Part shown: piece after piece, positions 52,102-59,661 of the stretch | Numbering within the stretch: position 1 is the stretch's first letter | Layout: each line of letters begins with the position of its first letter | From: CAXPZW01 sp049594615 | GTDB lineage: Bacteria; Bacteroidota; Bacteroidia; Flavobacteriales_D; Sanyastnellaceae | Length of the DNA stretch: 64,000 bases | Assembly (NCBI GenBank): GCA_049594615.1 | Contig: JBMYJR010000009.1 | Location: 1-64,000, forward strand | Reading direction: 5' to 3' | Made by a program: the position numbers and the translations under genes | The notes under the pieces: generated by a model | Databases searched by the model: none | The model's input: the letters and a program-made list of their open reading frames with translations, nothing else | Told to the model about the DNA's origin: nothing

Positions 52102-53231
52102 ACGAGGCTATCCAGGATGCGTGCGGCAATGAATTCAGCGGCGTGACCGTCGCCGTAAAACGGCGGGTAGGTGAGCGCCTTTGCGCTGCGCAATTGGGCA
52201 AACGCTTCGCGGATACGCACAGGGTCCGCTCCTGCAAGCAGGGCGTTGCCGTTGTCCACGATTTCCACCCATTCGGTTTGCTCACGCAGGATGACGCAGG
52301 GTTTCTTGAAGAAGAAGGCCTCTTTTTGCACGCCGCCAGAATCGGTCATCACCAGAGCACAACGCGCTTCTAGGTCAATCATTTCCAGGAACGACACCGG
52401 CGGAATCAAATGCACCGTTTCAGCCGCCTCCAATTGAACCAGCAGCTCGGGTGCAAGGGCCTCCAACCGGGCACGCGTGCGCGGGTGTAAAGGCAAGACC
52501 ACCGGCAGCTGCGCCGATACTTCTAGCAATGTGCCCAATACGTTGTGCAACGCTTCGGCGGTATCTGTGTTGGAAGGCCGATGGCAGGTGGCCAAAATGT
52601 ATTCTCCCGTTACGCCATGGCTCTCGGCCACTTGCAGGTGGGCGGCTTGTGCTGCAAAGTGCAGGCTGTTGTCGTACATCACATCTCCACAGTGGAAGAC
52701 ACCGGGATGATCGGCGTGGTATGGAGCTTGGGCCTCGGTGTTGAAGCCTTCGGCCTTGAGGTTGTACATCCCGGTGACCGTGGGCGTGAATAGCAAAGTG
52801 GAGGCGTGATCGGTCAGGATGCGGTTGACCTCTTCAGGCATGGCTTTGTTAAACGAACGCAGACCCGCCTCCACATGCACCACTGGAATGCCCAGTTTGA
52901 TGGCAGCCAAAGAGCCGGCCACGGTAGAATTGGTATCGCCATACACCAACAGCGCATCCGGACGGTCATCCAGCAAAATGCGCTCGATGCCTTCCAGCAT
53001 GCGGGCGGTTTGCGCGCCGTGGGAACCGCTGCCCACCTCCAGGTTGTGCTCAGGCGCAGGCACACCCAACTCCTCGAGGAACACCTGTGACATGTTGGCG
53101 TCGTAGTGCTGACCGGTGTGCACGATGGTTTCGCGCAAGCGGTCTGCGTAGTGGTGGCGAATGGCGCGGCTGAGTGCGGCGGCTTTGATGATCTGCGGCC
53201 TTGCGCCGATGACAGTCAGGATGTGCTTCAT
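52098..53231 (-). CDS. wecB: UDP-N-acetylglucosamine 2-epimerase (WecB/WbpI-like)
   Basis: This 377-residue GT-B-fold epimerase interconverts UDP-GlcNAc and UDP-ManNAc. Motifs: 'VIGARPQIIKAAALSRAI', 'TGQHYDANMSQVFLEELG', 'VYGDTNSTVAGSLAA', 'VVHVEAGLRSFNKAMPEEVNR', 'TCHRPSNTD' and 'MTDSGGVQKEAFFFKKP'. With the WbpE/WbpD-like genes at 34-38 kb, a role like WbpI, acting on UDP-GlcNAc(3NAc)A, is equally possible. ATG at 53231 is used. Confidence 0.9.
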   Translation of the reverse strand: MKHILTVIGARPQIIKAAALSRAIRHHYADRLRETIVHTGQHYDANMSQVFLEELGVPAPEHNLEVGSGSHGAQTARMLEGIERILLDDRPDALLVYGDTNSTVAGSLAAIKLGIPVVHVEAGLRSFNKAMPEEVNRILTDHASTLLFTPTVTGMYNLKAEGFNTEAQAPYHADHPGVFHCGDVMYDNSLHFAAQAAHLQVAESHGVTGEYILATCHRPSNTDTAEALHNVLGTLLEVSAQLPVVLPLHPRTRARLEALAPELLVQLEAAETVHLIPPVSFLEMIDLEARCALVMTDSGGVQKEAFFFKKPCVILREQTEWVEIVDNGNALLAGADPVRIREAFAQLRSAKALTYPPFYGDGHAAEFIAARILDSLV

Positions 53232-53232
53232 G

Positions 53233-53916
53233 CTAGAGTATGCCTTCATCGGCAAAGCTAAAATATTGACCGTGTCCCACGATGAGATGATCGGTCAAGG
53301 GCAAATCCAACATGGCACCCGAGGTGGCAATCCGTTCGGTCACCTGCCGGTCGGCCTCGCTGGGACGGATGTTCCCAGAAGGGTGATTGTGCGCCAAAAT
53401 CAACGAAGTAGCCCGGTGCTCAAGTGCGGCTTGGAAGACCAGTTTGGGGTCGGCAACCGTGCCCGAGGGACCGCCTGAGGTGAGCACTTGCTGGCGAATG
53501 ATGCGGTTGCCGCGGTCCATGAGCAACACACGAAGCTGCTCCACTTGCAGGTCTTCCATCTCGTGGCGGCACGCTTCAAAGGCCTGCAGCGAACTGCGCA
53601 CCACTGTGCGTTGCAACGGCGGTGCATCTCGGCGACGGCGTGCCAACTCCAACGCAGTACAAATCCGCAAAGCCTTGGCCTCTCCAACTCCTTCAAACTC
53701 CATGAGGCGTTGGGGGCTGCGTTTACCCAATTCAAACAGGCTGCGTTCCACCCCATCTAAGATACGCGTAGCCAGTGCCAAGGCGGGCTCTCCCACCCGT
53801 CCGCTGCCCAGCAGCACGGCAATCAATTCAGCATCCGTGAGCGCATGGGGGCCGCGAAGAAGCATTTTTTCGCGGGGGCGATCGGCGGCGTAGAGGTCGT
53901 GAAGGGGCATGTGCAT
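53233..53916 (-). CDS. radC: RadC/JAMM domain protein
   Basis: The 227-residue protein has the RadC layout: a helix-hairpin-helix-like N-terminal region ('DAELIAVLLGSG', 'EFEGVGEAKALRI') and an MPN/JAMM domain with the metal motif 'ILAHNHPSGNIRPSEAD'. Its name implies DNA repair, but the E. coli function was reassigned and remains unclear. An alternative start is at 53910. Upstream lies a cluster of GGGTATACCC palindromes. Confidence 0.93.
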   Translation of the reverse strand: MHMPLHDLYAADRPREKMLLRGPHALTDAELIAVLLGSGRVGEPALALATRILDGVERSLFELGKRSPQRLMEFEGVGEAKALRICTALELARRRRDAPPLQRTVVRSSLQAFEACRHEMEDLQVEQLRVLLMDRGNRIIRQQVLTSGGPSGTVADPKLVFQAALEHRATSLILAHNHPSGNIRPSEADRQVTERIATSGAMLDLPLTDHLIVGHGQYFSFADEGIL

Positions 53917-53965
53917 GATGTTTTTGCCTGCAACATGCGCACAGAGAGTTGGACGAGTCGTGAGT

Positions 53966-54002
53966 TAAACGGGTATACCCGTTTATACCCGGGTATACCC
54001 GG
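53966..54002. repeat. Nested GGGTATACCC palindromes upstream of radC
   Basis: TAAACGGGTATACCCGTTTA (53966-53985) is a perfect 20-bp palindrome. It is joined to TATACCCGGGTATA (53984-53997) and CCGGGTATACCCGG (53989-54002), also perfect. The region sits between the rpsT terminator and radC. Confidence 0.7.
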
Positions 54003-54013
54003 ATGTAAGGCAC

Positions 54014-54044
54014 AAAAAAAGGCCGCCCCAAAGGCAGCCTTTTT
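54014..54044 (-). terminator. rpsT terminator
   Basis: Minus strand AAAGGCTGCC and GGCGGCCTTT pair (one mismatch), followed by a T-run. Confidence 0.85.
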
Positions 54045-54065
54045 CCCAATTTTCTGAGAATGTTG

Positions 54066-54317
54066 TTAGAGCGAGTTCACGTGGAGCTGGAGGCTCGACT
54101 TGATGTTCGCTACTTTGTTTTTGTGGATGATGTTGCGCTTGGCCAACTTATCCAACATGCTGAATACCGCATTGACTTGCCCTTCGGCCTCTTTGCGGTC
54201 AGTGGTTGCACGCAGTTTACGAACCGCGTTACGGGTGGTCTTGTGGTAGTAAGCGTTGTGCGCCTTACGCTTGGCGTTTTGACGGATGCGCTTGAGGGCA
54301 GACTTGTGGTGAGCCAT
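54066..54317 (-). CDS. rpsT: 30S ribosomal protein S20
   Basis: The 83-residue, very basic protein is S20, which binds the 16S rRNA 5' domain. 'MAHHKSALKRIRQNAKRKAHN' region and 'LDKLAKRNIIHKNKVANIKSSL' are typical of the Bacteroidota form. It is monocistronic, with a well-formed promoter and terminator. Confidence 0.96.
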   Translation of the reverse strand: MAHHKSALKRIRQNAKRKAHNAYYHKTTRNAVRKLRATTDRKEAEGQVNAVFSMLDKLAKRNIIHKNKVANIKSSLQLHVNSL

Positions 54318-54342
54318 GGTTGTCTTTCAAAAAATTGGGGTG

Positions 54343-54374
54343 CAAATATACACAGAGTTGTGGAAAACCACAAC
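54343..54374 (-). promoter_or_regulatory. rpsT promoter overlapped by an inverted repeat
   Basis: On the minus strand, TATATTTG (54350-54343) is a full -7 match, with TTG (54373-54371) 20 bases upstream. The -33 region lies within GTTGTGG-AAAA-CCACAAC (54357-54374), a perfect 7-bp inverted repeat that may be an operator. Confidence 0.6.
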
Positions 54375-54435
54375 GATTCGCCCATTGAAACCGAAACCCA
54401 TCTTTTCCGTAGAGAAAGTACCATCCTGATAAACC

Positions 54436-56415
54436 GTGCAGCATCTGCGGACCATATTCACCCTTGTCCTGCTGCTGACTTCATGCCTCATGTATGGAGC
54501 CGGCGGTGCGGAATCCATCCGTCTGGACAGTTTGCAACAGCAACTGGCCGTCGCCGAGAGCGATACCTGCCGCTTGCGTATTCAAGTTGAGATTGCCGAC
54601 CACCTCATTTTTGTCGACCCGGATTCCTCTAAACGATTCTGTGACCTCGCTTTGGTGATTGCAGAACAGGCCTCGGACACCGTCCGTTTGGCCAAGATTC
54701 ACAACCTGCTAGGCATCCGCTCTTACGTACAATCGCATTACATCGACGCCATTGAGTCGTTCCAAGAAAGCTACCAGCTCTCGCTGGCCTGCGGAGACGA
54801 TCACGGGGCCAACCGCGCCATCAACAACATTGGGGTCATGTACGCCACCATGGAGGAACACGAAGCCTCCATCCAGCACTACAAGGAAGCCCATGCGCTT
54901 TCGTTGCGCATCAAGGATTACCCCACGTGCGCGCTGAACCTGTTCAACATTTCGGGCGCATACCTGGCTCTGGAACAGACCGACAGCAGCTGGTATTATC
55001 TGCGCAAGCTGGAGGCCTTCCAACGCACTCATCACACCGACCAACGTTATGCACCGCTCAAAGCAATGCTGTATTTAGAGACCGAACAACTCGACTCTGC
55101 AGCATTCCACGCCCAACTTGGGCTTAGAGAATTGCTGCGCGACGAGGAACAAGACCTGCTGCAGGTCTGCAACGTACACATCACCCTGAGCGAAGTGTTC
55201 CGCAAGCAAGGCGACTATCCCCGCGCCCTGCAAGAACTCAAGCAAGCCGAAAGCCTGGCCTCCGAACTCCAATACAGCGAGGTCATCCTCTCGATCTACG
55301 ACCAACGTGCCCAAATCCATGAAGAACGCGGTGACTTTGAAACCGCTTTCACCTTCCAACAGGAATACCTATCGCTCAAGGACAGCCTCGATGCCAAGAA
55401 CAACTTCAACCGCATCTCCGAGCTGAACGCTCGCTACGAGAAGGAAAAACGCGAACGCGAATACGCCGAGATCCAAGCCAACATGGTGGAACGCGCAGCA
55501 CGTGCCCGTCAAAAGGACTTGATCTATCTGGCCATTGGCATCCTGATTTTGACCCTGATCTGTATCCAGGCCTACCACCTGCGACGCAAAAAGCGCATCA
55601 ACTACATCCTGAACCGCCAGAATGCTGAGATCAAGACCCAACGTCACAAGATCCTGTCATCGATGAGATACGCCAAGAAGATCCAGCGCTCGATTTTGGT
55701 GCCCGAGGATCAGATCCGAGCCAAGCTGCCCGAGACCTTCATTTACCTGCAACCCAAAGACATCGTCTCGGGCGATTTCTACTGGTACGAGCAACTCGGC
55801 GAACGCATCCTGCTGAGCACCATCGATTGCACCGGACACGGCGTGCCGGGGGCCCTCATGTCGCTCATCGCACACAACAAACTCAACAAGGTGGTGCACG
55901 AACTCGGCATCACCGATCCGGCCGAAATCCTCTCAGCGGTCCACCACGAAATTGTGGATGCACTCCACCAGAAAGGGGCAGGCGAAAGCGCCCAGGACGG
56001 CATGGACATGAGCCTGTGTATCATCGACGAAGCCACGCGCACCATTGAATTTGCCGGGGCACAGAATCCGGTATTCATCGTACGCGACCAAGACGTACTG
56101 GAATTCAAAGGCGACTCGCTGTACATCGGCGGCTCCTTCTCGGCGCGCATGGATGTGGCCTTTCAGTTCAAAACCCAGACCATCGCTTACGAGGCCGGCG
56201 ACCAACTGTACATGTTCACCGACGGGTTCATGGACCAATTCGGAGGTCCTCAAAACAAGAAGCTCAACAAGAAGCGCTTCCAGCAAATCCTGCTCGAATG
56301 TGCACGCGACACGGTGGAATCGACCTCCGGCAAACTCGCGGCGGCACTCGATCAGTGGAAAGGGCGCAATGCCCAATTGGACGACATTCTCGTGTTGGGA
56401 ACGCGATTGCGCTAG
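54436..56415 (+). CDS. TPR-containing SpoIIE/PP2C phosphatase (SiaA-like)
   Basis: The 659-residue protein begins (GTG) with an export signal that ends in a possible lipobox (LLLTSC, Cys17), followed by TPR-like helical repeats (about 80-320, e.g. 'ANRAINNIGVMYATMEEHEASIQHYKEAHAL' region). A membrane helix (about 361-380) and a short coiled coil lead to a SpoIIE-type PP2C domain (~400-659) with metal residues in 'VSGDFYWYEQ', 'LSTIDCTGHGVPGALMS', 'DGMDMSLCII' and 'LYMFTDGFMDQFGG'. In partner-switching systems such a phosphatase dephosphorylates an antagonist protein. The convergent DUF1987 gene is its probable substrate. Confidence 0.88.
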   Translation: MQHLRTIFTLVLLLTSCLMYGAGGAESIRLDSLQQQLAVAESDTCRLRIQVEIADHLIFVDPDSSKRFCDLALVIAEQASDTVRLAKIHNLLGIRSYVQSHYIDAIESFQESYQLSLACGDDHGANRAINNIGVMYATMEEHEASIQHYKEAHALSLRIKDYPTCALNLFNISGAYLALEQTDSSWYYLRKLEAFQRTHHTDQRYAPLKAMLYLETEQLDSAAFHAQLGLRELLRDEEQDLLQVCNVHITLSEVFRKQGDYPRALQELKQAESLASELQYSEVILSIYDQRAQIHEERGDFETAFTFQQEYLSLKDSLDAKNNFNRISELNARYEKEKREREYAEIQANMVERAARARQKDLIYLAIGILILTLICIQAYHLRRKKRINYILNRQNAEIKTQRHKILSSMRYAKKIQRSILVPEDQIRAKLPETFIYLQPKDIVSGDFYWYEQLGERILLSTIDCTGHGVPGALMSLIAHNKLNKVVHELGITDPAEILSAVHHEIVDALHQKGAGESAQDGMDMSLCIIDEATRTIEFAGAQNPVFIVRDQDVLEFKGDSLYIGGSFSARMDVAFQFKTQTIAYEAGDQLYMFTDGFMDQFGGPQNKKLNKKRFQQILLECARDTVESTSGKLAAALDQWKGRNAQLDDILVLGTRLR

Positions 56416-56799
56416 TCAGGATTCCAGCGCCTTGACCTGCACAGGAATCTTTAAGAGCTGGCGGAACTCCTCCCCTTTTTCAAGCATGATATCATCGTCG
56501 GCATCGGCTTTCCAAAGGATGCCCACGTTGCTGGTGTTGCTGTGCTCTTCCAGGGCCAACATCAGTTCCATGAGGTAGCGACCGGTGGACGAATTGTAAT
56601 AATCCAGGTAGAGTTCCAGTTCCAATTGACGGCCCGGGGTCTCGAGCAAGCGCACGAACCAATCGATGAAGGGCTGGTAAAACTTGTGGGCATTTTCGGG
56701 GAGGGAACGGCCTTCAATGCGGTAAACGCCCGCACTTGCGTCGAGGATCACGGCAGGGGTTTCTGCGGTGGCAGCTATATCGTAGGATTCTGGCAGCAT
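56416..56799 (-). CDS. SiaC/DUF1987 family regulatory phosphoprotein
   Basis: The 127-residue protein matches DUF1987/SiaC: 'ETPAVILDASAGVYRIEGRSLPENAHKFYQPF' region and 'LELYLDYYNSSTGRYLMELM'. In Pseudomonas, SiaC is phosphorylated on a Thr in the corresponding NT/SS segment; here Ser70, Ser71 or Thr72 are candidates. It is encoded nine bases after the tandem SiaB-like kinase and tail-to-tail with the phosphatase, with no gap. Confidence 0.85.
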   Translation of the reverse strand: MLPESYDIAATAETPAVILDASAGVYRIEGRSLPENAHKFYQPFIDWFVRLLETPGRQLELELYLDYYNSSTGRYLMELMLALEEHSNTSNVGILWKADADDDIMLEKGEEFRQLLKIPVQVKALES

Positions 56800-56807
56800 G
56801 CAAGCAG

Positions 56808-57881
56808 TTACAACGTCACCCGGAAGGTGAAGAAGCCTGCGCCGTCCTCAGGCTGAAGGTCGAAGTCGAACGCTCCACCGCTGAGGCGGGCGATCTCCAT
56901 CAGCCCCAATCCCGAGTTGGTTTGCTGCTCAAGATTACGAACATTTCTCAAATGATTTCGGTAGGCCTCCTTGAGTTCATCCTCACTCATGTTGTGAAGA
57001 ACTTCCAGACGCTTCACCAACGCTTGTCCTTGGGTCAATTCCAACGTGTTGCCCACCTCAATGACCATCTTCCCCTCCACGCGGTACAGCTTGAGTACGC
57101 CGCGGTTGAGCCCGTGCTTGGATGCATTTTGAAGCATTTCAATCATGGTGATCCCCGCGCGTTTACTCAGCAGGGCATTGCCGTCGGTATTCTTCTCCAG
57201 CAGCAGAATCAGCGGCAAAATGGCTTTTTGAGACAGGTCACCTTTGTAGATGAGCACCACGTCTTCAGCTTCGACGTTGGCCTGCATGCGCTCGAGGTTG
57301 TCGAGGGTATCAAGGGCGGCATCGTAGCCGCTGTGCGCCATGGTGATCTGTTGCCAAAACGCCGAACGGTCGCCATCGATGGGACGGAAATCATAATGGA
57401 GTTTTTGGCCCGACTTGCGCGCCATTTCAATCAACCCGAGTCCCGCCCCGCCTTTGTCGCTGAGTTCGTTGGCCACCAGACGGTCTTTGTAGAGGGCCTT
57501 GAGTGATTCGGCGTCGAGGGCGTTGATTTCCTCTACCGCACTGCGCAGTCCGGCCTCCTCTGCACGGGAAATGGTGTTGATGGAATTGATGCGGAAGTAA
57601 TCCGGGTGGAACCGGAAGTGGAACAGGGCATCGGCGTGTTCGCGAGCCTCGATGTGTTCGGAGTGGGTGTGCTTGAGCATGTTCTGGAAGCACTCCACCA
57701 GCAGAAAGGACGCCTTGCGGTTGACTTTGGTCAGCCCCAAAGCGTCTACCACGGTGTTTTCCGAGATGTCCAGAAAGGTACTGGTGAGCTCATCGGAAAT
57801 GAAGCCACGGTAAACCAGGAACATGTCGTCGAGGCGGTGTTCCCGGTAAATTTCTAAGGCAGAATGTTTTAGCTTGTCCAT
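56808..57881 (-). CDS. Tandem double SiaB-like kinase (DUF6272 x2)
   Basis: ATG at 57881 gives 357 residues composed of two SiaB-like GHKL-type halves. The N half (1-185) has 'LLVECFQNMLKHT' (E63, N67, H71) and 'GGAGLGLIEMARKSG' (144-158). The C half (205-357) has 'TMIEMLQNASKHG' (E248, N252, H256) and 'NSGLGLMEIARLSGG' (322-336). SiaB normally is a single ~180-residue domain that phosphorylates SiaC. Both halves keep the N-box and G-box, so both may bind ATP. It is the first gene of a two-gene operon with the SiaC-like protein. Confidence 0.85.
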   Translation of the reverse strand: MDKLKHSALEIYREHRLDDMFLVYRGFISDELTSTFLDISENTVVDALGLTKVNRKASFLLVECFQNMLKHTHSEHIEAREHADALFHFRFHPDYFRINSINTISRAEEAGLRSAVEEINALDAESLKALYKDRLVANELSDKGGAGLGLIEMARKSGQKLHYDFRPIDGDRSAFWQQITMAHSGYDAALDTLDNLERMQANVEAEDVVLIYKGDLSQKAILPLILLLEKNTDGNALLSKRAGITMIEMLQNASKHGLNRGVLKLYRVEGKMVIEVGNTLELTQGQALVKRLEVLHNMSEDELKEAYRNHLRNVRNLEQQTNSGLGLMEIARLSGGAFDFDLQPEDGAGFFTFRVTL

Positions 57882-58221
57882 GCGCGTTGGCCGGCGGTGT
57901 CTGGCAGTTCCGGACGCCCACACGACGTTTTACCTAGCCCATGCAAATTAGTTGTTAGCGTCCAGAATAAGCCGCTTGCACAATCAAATTTACCACCAAG
58001 TCGTTGGCCTCATGGGTGACCGGTGTGCAGGCCGGTCTCGATGAGTTTGAGTTGTACTTGGACCAGAGGTGGAGCAGGTTAAAGCACTGCCCCAAAACCT
58101 GACGGCAGTGACGCATAATAGGCCTTCCCCGCGGGGAAGGCAACAGAGGTAAAGTTCTGTTCAGGACATGACAGGTGTCACACCCCTCCCTCCGGGCGCT
58201 TCGAAGCCCCCGATTCCGCGA
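57882..58221. other. Intergenic leader region with three inverted repeats
   Basis: No convincing gene is seen in these 340 bases between glyA and the SiaB-like gene. Inverted repeats are GACCGG/CCGGTC (58018-58023 and 58032-58037), CACTGCC/GGCAGTG (58085-58091 and 58104-58110) and the perfect 20-bp palindrome GCCTTCCCCGCGGGGAAGGC (58122-58141). Short open frames here have no recognisable similarity. It could be a structured leader RNA or the remnant of a gene. Confidence 0.45.
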
Positions 58222-59496
58222 TTAAACTTGAAAAAGCGGACGACCTGACATCCAATCGCGCACTTCGCCGTGGATGCGGTCGAGCGCTGCGTTGTCTTCG
58301 TGGGATTCCAAAGCGGCATTGATCCAAGTGGCCACCTGCCCGCATTCCTGGGCGCGCACACCACGTGTGGTGATGGCCGGTGTACCGATGCGGATACCAC
58401 TGGTCACAAACGGGCTACGGGTGTCAAACGGCACCATGTTCTTGTTGACGGTGATGCCCGCCTTGCCCAGAGCCGCCTCGGCAGCCTTGCCGGTGATGTT
58501 CTTGTTGGTCAGGTCGATGAGCATGCAGTGGTTGTCGGTACCGCCTGAAATCAACTGGTAGTCCATGTCCACAAGCGCCGAAGCCAGGGCTTGTGCGTTG
58601 GCCATCACTTGCTCGCCATACACCTTGAAGTCGTCCGATAGCGCCTCGCCGAAGGCTACTGCTTTGCCTGCGATGACGTGCTCCAGCGGCCCGCCTTGCA
58701 TGCCCGGGAATACGCCCGAGTCTAGCAGGGAGCTCATTTTGCGAACCACCCCTTTCATGGTGGTTTTGCCAAACGGGTTGTCGAAGTCCTCGCCCATCAT
58801 GATGATGCCACCGCGCGGACCGCGCAGGGTTTTGTGGGTGGTGCTGGTGACGATGTGGCAATGCGGCAACGGGTTGTTGAGCAGGCCCTTGGCGATCAAA
58901 CCCGCCGGGTGCGAAACGTCAGCCAGCAGCAGTGCGCCCACTTCGTCAGCAATGGCACGGAAACGCGCGTAGTCCCAATCACGTGAGTATGCCGAAGCGC
59001 CACAGATGATCAGTTTGGGCTGGCATTCGCGGGCCGTGGCTGCCACCTTGTCCATGTCGATGGTGCCGGTTTCTTGCTCCACACCATAGAAGTGCGGGCG
59101 GTACAGCAGGCCGCTGTAGTTCACCGGAGAACCGTGTGTGAGGTGTCCACCGTGTGCCAGGTCGAAACCTAAAATGGCGTCGCCTGGCTTGAGCACTGCG
59201 AGCATGACGGCAGCGTTGGCGTTGGCCCCAGAGTGCGGTTGCACGTTGGCCCACTCCGCACCAAAGAGCTCCTTGAGGCGATCGATGGCGAGGTTTTCGA
59301 CCTGATCCACCACTTCGCAACCGCCGTAGTAGCGCTTGCCGGGCAGGCCTTCTGCGTACTTGTTGGTGAGGATGCTTCCTGCGGCTTCCAGTACTTGGTC
59401 GCTCACAAAATTCTCAGAGGCAATCAGTTCGATGCCTTCCACCTGACGGCGGTGCTCCTGGCTCACCAGGTCAAACAACTGGGTATCACGGTTCAT
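58222..59496 (-). CDS. glyA: Serine hydroxymethyltransferase
   Basis: GlyA interconverts serine and glycine with tetrahydrofolate, supplying one-carbon units. ATG at 59496 gives 424 residues. 'IELIASENFVSDQVLEAAGS', 'NKYAEGLPGKRYYGGCEVVD', 'VQPHSGANANAAVM', the PLP Lys in 'TSTTHKTLRGPRGG' and 'GMQGGPLEHVIAGKA' are all standard. The ~77 extra upstream codons in frame are not supported. A TACCTTCG box lies 18 bases upstream. Confidence 0.96.
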   Translation of the reverse strand: MNRDTQLFDLVSQEHRRQVEGIELIASENFVSDQVLEAAGSILTNKYAEGLPGKRYYGGCEVVDQVENLAIDRLKELFGAEWANVQPHSGANANAAVMLAVLKPGDAILGFDLAHGGHLTHGSPVNYSGLLYRPHFYGVEQETGTIDMDKVAATARECQPKLIICGASAYSRDWDYARFRAIADEVGALLLADVSHPAGLIAKGLLNNPLPHCHIVTSTTHKTLRGPRGGIIMMGEDFDNPFGKTTMKGVVRKMSSLLDSGVFPGMQGGPLEHVIAGKAVAFGEALSDDFKVYGEQVMANAQALASALVDMDYQLISGGTDNHCMLIDLTNKNITGKAAEAALGKAGITVNKNMVPFDTRSPFVTSGIRIGTPAITTRGVRAQECGQVATWINAALESHEDNAALDRIHGEVRDWMSGRPLFQV

Positions 59497-59514
59497 GGTC
59501 GCAAATTGAACCCG

Positions 59515-59522
59515 CGAAGGTA
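59515..59522 (-). promoter_or_regulatory. Candidate -7 box of glyA
   Basis: TACCTTCG on the minus strand, 18 bases before the ATG. Confidence 0.4.
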
Positions 59523-59632
59523 CGACCCCGATCGCCAAACCGCAGCGCAAGTTTTCCGCAAAGTGTTCCCGCAGCGTGCACAAAGTGTACTTCAAACACC
59601 TACCTGCCCGTTTTCGGGCCCACTCGGAACAA

Positions 59633-59640
59633 TACCTTTG
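59633..59640 (+). promoter_or_regulatory. Candidate -7 box of the YyaL-like gene
   Basis: TACCTTTG, full match, 21 bases before the ATG at 59662. Confidence 0.5.
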
Positions 59641-59661
59641 CCCCATTCCCGACCCCCAACC

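Noticed and set aside
57955..58143. 62-codon minus-strand frame upstream of the SiaB-like gene
   Set aside because: It runs through the inverted repeats and has no recognisable similarity.
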